From Arabidopsis thaliana (Eukaryota > Streptophyta > Magnoliopsida > Brassicales > Brassicaceae), in contig NC_003075.7 in assembly GCF_000001735.4 (NCBI RefSeq), positions 18,291,001 through 18,355,000 of the forward strand: a stretch of 64,000 bases of DNA. The letters are read 5' to 3'. Within the stretch, counting starts at the first letter, position 1. The number at the start of each line of letters is the position of its first letter. The notes under the pieces are model-generated. The model had not been told where the DNA came from, did not search any database, and saw only the letters and a list, made by a program, of their open reading frames with translations. Below, in pieces: positions 60,701-64,000 of this stretch. A program made the position numbers and the translations under genes.

Positions 60701-63700
60701 CTAACAACTCTGTCGCACCCGTAAGTGATCTTGCACCACAATATGTAATCATTTTTACTAGGTTTATGACTTTTATTTTACCAATACCAGGGTTTATCCT
60801 TTGCATCTTCTCCGAGAAATCGAGACTAGGGTATGGTTACTGGCTGTAGAAGCAGAATCACATGTGAAAAATGTCGGAGCATTTAGTCCGAGTAGTATCG
60901 GAAAAGACATGGTGAATGGATATAGTTCAAATCTTATAGATCGAACTGCAAGTATCATAACAAAAATGGACAGCCATATTTCTTCAGCAACGAAAAATAG
61001 AATTGGAGAAAAACATGACGCCAGGGCCGCTGGCCAAGGAAATCAAAGGAACCAAGACACGAGCACTTCAATATTTGGTGCTAGCACTAAGCCCAAGAGG
61101 AGAGCAAAAGGAAATGTCCCACAAATAAGACATTTTGTGGATTCTTCAGATAGGAATACTGACTTTGAAGATTCTTCATCTCTTATAAACATCAAAAGCG
61201 AGTTCCAGCTTCAAGAGGAGAGCACGGGTTTGGAAATATCCTTATCGAAGTGGGAAGAAAGTATAGAACCTGCAGAGTTGGAAAGAGCTGTTCTGTCCTT
61301 ACTGGAGTTCGGACAAGTAACAGCTGCTAAGCAGCTCCAACTTAAGCTTGCTCCAGGGAATCTACCTTCTGAGCTGATAATTTTGGATGCTGTTATGAAG
61401 CTAGCAATGCTTTCTACGCCTTGCAGACAAGTACTATTGTCAATGTTAGATGATGAAGTTCGCTCTGTCATTCAATCACACAGTCTAAAAATAGACCAAC
61501 CTATGATTGAACCGCTGCAGGTTGTTCCTCTACATCTTTCTCAATTTGTTGCTTTGAAGACTATTACATTTTCAATAAAACTACATACCACTTTATTTAT
61601 TTTTCTCATTTTCCCCTATCTTGCTCTGATATTTTTATTTGATTTTATACTGATTGTTTTCTGATTCCTAGATTTTGGAGAATCTATCAACCATTTTAAA
61701 TGAAGGCAGTGGACGAGGGCTGGCAAGAAAAATCATCGCAGTTATAAAAGCTGCTAACATACTGGGCCTTACATTCACTGAGGCATATCAAAAGCAGCCG
61801 ATAGAGTTGTTACGATTACTTTCTCTTAAAGCACAAGATTCTTTTGAGGAAGCATGTCTCCTTGTCCAAACGCATTCAATGCCCGCTGCTAGTATCGCTC
61901 AAATACTTGCAGAATCCTTTCTAAAGGTAACTTAGCAAAACTATCTCTGTTAACTTGTACACGCTTTGTAGATTTTATTTTTGAATGCACAAAAATCTTT
62001 ATCTTATGGTCCTTATTTGATTAGCTTGGCAAAACCCTCCTACATCTTCTTTCCGTCCTGAATCTTTTCTGTGGGCTCTTTCGTGTTATGTCTCTAATCT
62101 GTTTTCTTTCTCCAGGGTTTATTGGCTGCTCATCGTGGAGGATATATAGATTCTCAAAAGGAGGAAGGGCCTGCTCCACTTTTGTGGAGATTTTCAGACT
62201 TTTTGAAGTGGGCGGAGCTTTGTCCATCTGAACAAGAAATTGGTCATGCATTAATGCGTCTTGTAATAACCGGGCAGGAAATACCACACGCGTGTGAGGT
62301 ATGTGATTTTGTAAAAGCTTATTAACAATAGTTTATGCTGCATGAGTTTCAAGATGGATGAGAGAATAAGTATTCAACCCTAATTTGGTAATATAATGGA
62401 ATGCTGTTTTTAGGTTGAGCTTCTTATTCTGTCTCATCACTTCTACAAGTCATCCACGTGCCTTGATGGAGTAGATGTTCTTGTGGCACTTGCTGCCACA
62501 AGGGTTGAGGCTTATGTTGCTGAGGGAGATTTCTCATGCCTGGCTCGTCTAATAACTGGAGTTGGAAACTTTCATGCTCTTAATTTCATTCTCAATATTC
62601 TAATCGAAAACGGGCAGCTTGATCTTTTACTACAAAAATTTTCTGCTGCTGCTGATGCAAACACTGGCACCGCTCAGGCTGTCAGAAGTTTCCGGATGGC
62701 TGTTCTGACCTCGTTGAATCTGTATAACCCAAATGACCATGATGCATTCGCAATGGTATGTATGTCTTTAGTAGCTGGAATCAGCCAAGTAAAAGAGTTT
62801 ATTTCATCATGTTTTGTCTGCTTACCACAAGTTCATCTTAGATTAACTTTGACTGCATCTATTACTTGTGAACGTGAAGGAACATTTTGGGTAGTTTTTT
62901 TAAAGGTTTTTCTGTTCATGGCTTTTTTCATGAGACATGCATTTTCTGCAGGTATATAAACACTTTGACATGAAGCATGAAACGGCTACTTTGCTAGAGG
63001 CACGTGCAGATCAGGCTGCACAGCAGTGGTTTCTACGGTATGACAAGGATCAAAATGAAGATCTCCTTGATTCTATGCGCTATTACATTGAAGCTGCCGA
63101 AGTTCACACTTCTATTGATGCTGGAAACAAAGCGCGAAAGGCTTGTGGTCAGGCTTCCCTTGTCTCCCTTCAGATAAGGATGCCAGATTCCAAGTGGCTC
63201 TGTTTATCTGAAACAAACGCAAGAAGAGCACTTGTAGATCAATCCCGTTTCCAGGAGGCTCTGATTGTAGCAGAAGCTTATGGTCTTAACCAGCCAAGCG
63301 AATGGGCGCTGGTGCTTTGGAATCTGATGCTCAAACCTGAACTAGCGGAAGATTTTGTGGCTGAATTTGTAGCGGTGCTTCCCCTACAGGCTTCAATGCT
63401 TCTGGAACTGGCTAGATTCTACAGAGCGGAAATGGCAGCTAGGGGAGACCAGTCTCAGTTCTCAGTCTGGCTCACAGGAGGAGGCTTACCAGCTGAGTGG
63501 GCCAAATATATGTGGAGGTCATTCAGGTGTTTGTTGAAAAGAACACGGGATTTGAGGTTGCGGTTACAGCTTGCTACAACAGCAACGGGATTTGCTGACA
63601 TGGTAGATGTGTGTATGAATGCGTTGGATAAGGTCCCGGAAAATGCTGGACCACTTGTACTAAAGAAAGGACATGGAGGAGGATACTTACCACTCATGTG

Positions 63701-63701
63701 A
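48731..63701 (+). CDS. Spatacsin-like giant protein (spatacsin C-terminal domain)
   Basis: Twenty-five coding exons: 48731-48902, 48980-51106, 51643-51718, 52004-52126, 52558-52801, 52888-53352, 53429-53614, 53716-54009, 54712-55353, 55476-55875, 55956-56083, 56794-56964, 57217-57417, 57524-58084, 58165-58224, 58316-58641, 58814-59228, 59559-60023, 60395-60511, 60599-60720, 60791-61520, 61672-61926, 62116-62298, 62414-62755, 62952-63701. They join in frame to 3184 residues. I recognise the C-terminal part (from about 2760, including VELLILSHHFYKSSTCLDG and NFHALNFILNILIENG) as the spatacsin C-terminal domain. Animal spatacsin (SPG11) works with spastizin and AP-5 in lysosome reformation; the plant protein's role is not established. 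There is no signal peptide or clear membrane helix; the rest appears helical and repeat-like. Exon 8's acceptor (AAAAAAG|AGG) is the least certain junction. A leader intron is probable from 48514. Confidence 0.92.
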
Positions 63702-64000
63702 GTGAGTGAACTCAGAGATCATCTCAAAGTATGCAATGTTAAGTATCTCTCTCTCTGCTTCATCGTTGTAAAGAGGTCGATGGGGCTGTAAATTAGCCAA
63801 AGAAATCGGAAAAGGTTTTTTTTGATTGCTATCTTTTTGGTGTTGTGGAAGAGACACAAACTTAAGTCTTTTTTTTATAGGGTTTAGTATTTATGTGTAT
63901 GTTTTGTTGCTGGCTCTCACAATTCTTCAATTTTTGTTTTTGACCTTATATTTTTTTTGTCCCGGCTATTAAATGGCAGTCCTGCGAGATACATAGAGAT
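63702..64000 (+). other. 3' untranslated region of the spatacsin-like gene
   Basis: T-rich, with no ORF. The polyadenylation site is likely within the window or just past it. Confidence 0.5.

Noticed and set aside
1-64000. CRISPR arrays, operons, phage or insertion sequences
   Set aside because: This is plant nuclear DNA with introns and isolated promoters. No regularly spaced palindromic repeats, intact transposase or integrase were seen.

Overview
The window is nuclear DNA of a dicot plant and I recognise it as Arabidopsis thaliana, the distal lower arm of chromosome 4 (about loci AT4G39330 to AT4G39420). Genes have short GT-AG introns and AT-rich intergenic DNA, and the intron-free BRI1 receptor kinase is unmistakable. 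Exon structures were built by hand from reading frame and splice sites; every spliced CDS closes in frame. Locus names are recall, not a search.

Layout. 1-6000: CAD9 (alcohol dehydrogenase, +) converges on EC1.4 (egg-cell secreted peptide, -), followed by a nuclear tRNA-His(GTG) gene. 6078-10890: CESA2, a cellulose synthase catalytic subunit of the primary wall and seed mucilage. 12031-12435: a small acidic plant-specific protein. 13560-14710: a snoRNA cluster with four U14 box C/D genes behind one telo-box/site II/TATA promoter, and a possible H/ACA-type RNA between the first two. 15392-20874: UBP27 (membrane-anchored deubiquitinase, +) converges on a TSL-kinase-interacting-like protein (-). 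25278-26854: URGT4, a Golgi nucleotide-sugar transporter. 26855-33600 is a long gap without convincing coding sequence, but with several promoter-like patches. 33826-37416: BRI1. 38189-38299 (-): POLARIS, a 36-residue peptide gene, tail to tail with BRI1. 41937-43789 (-): WRKY13. 48731-63701: a 25-exon gene for a 3184-residue spatacsin-like protein that nearly reaches the window edge.

These are independent eukaryotic genes, not an operon. A loose theme is cell wall and growth: CAD9, CESA2, URGT4, BRI1, POLARIS and WRKY13 act in wall synthesis, lignification or hormone-controlled elongation, but each has its own promoter.

No novel multi-gene system is evident. The best second looks are small: the nested micro-ORFs before POLARIS, the U14 copies with a changed C box and the structured RNA beside them, the start-stop and 18-codon uORFs of CESA2, uORFs before CAD9, BRI1 and the spatacsin gene, the repeated motif in the TSL-interacting-like protein, and promoter-like islands in the gene-poor gaps.
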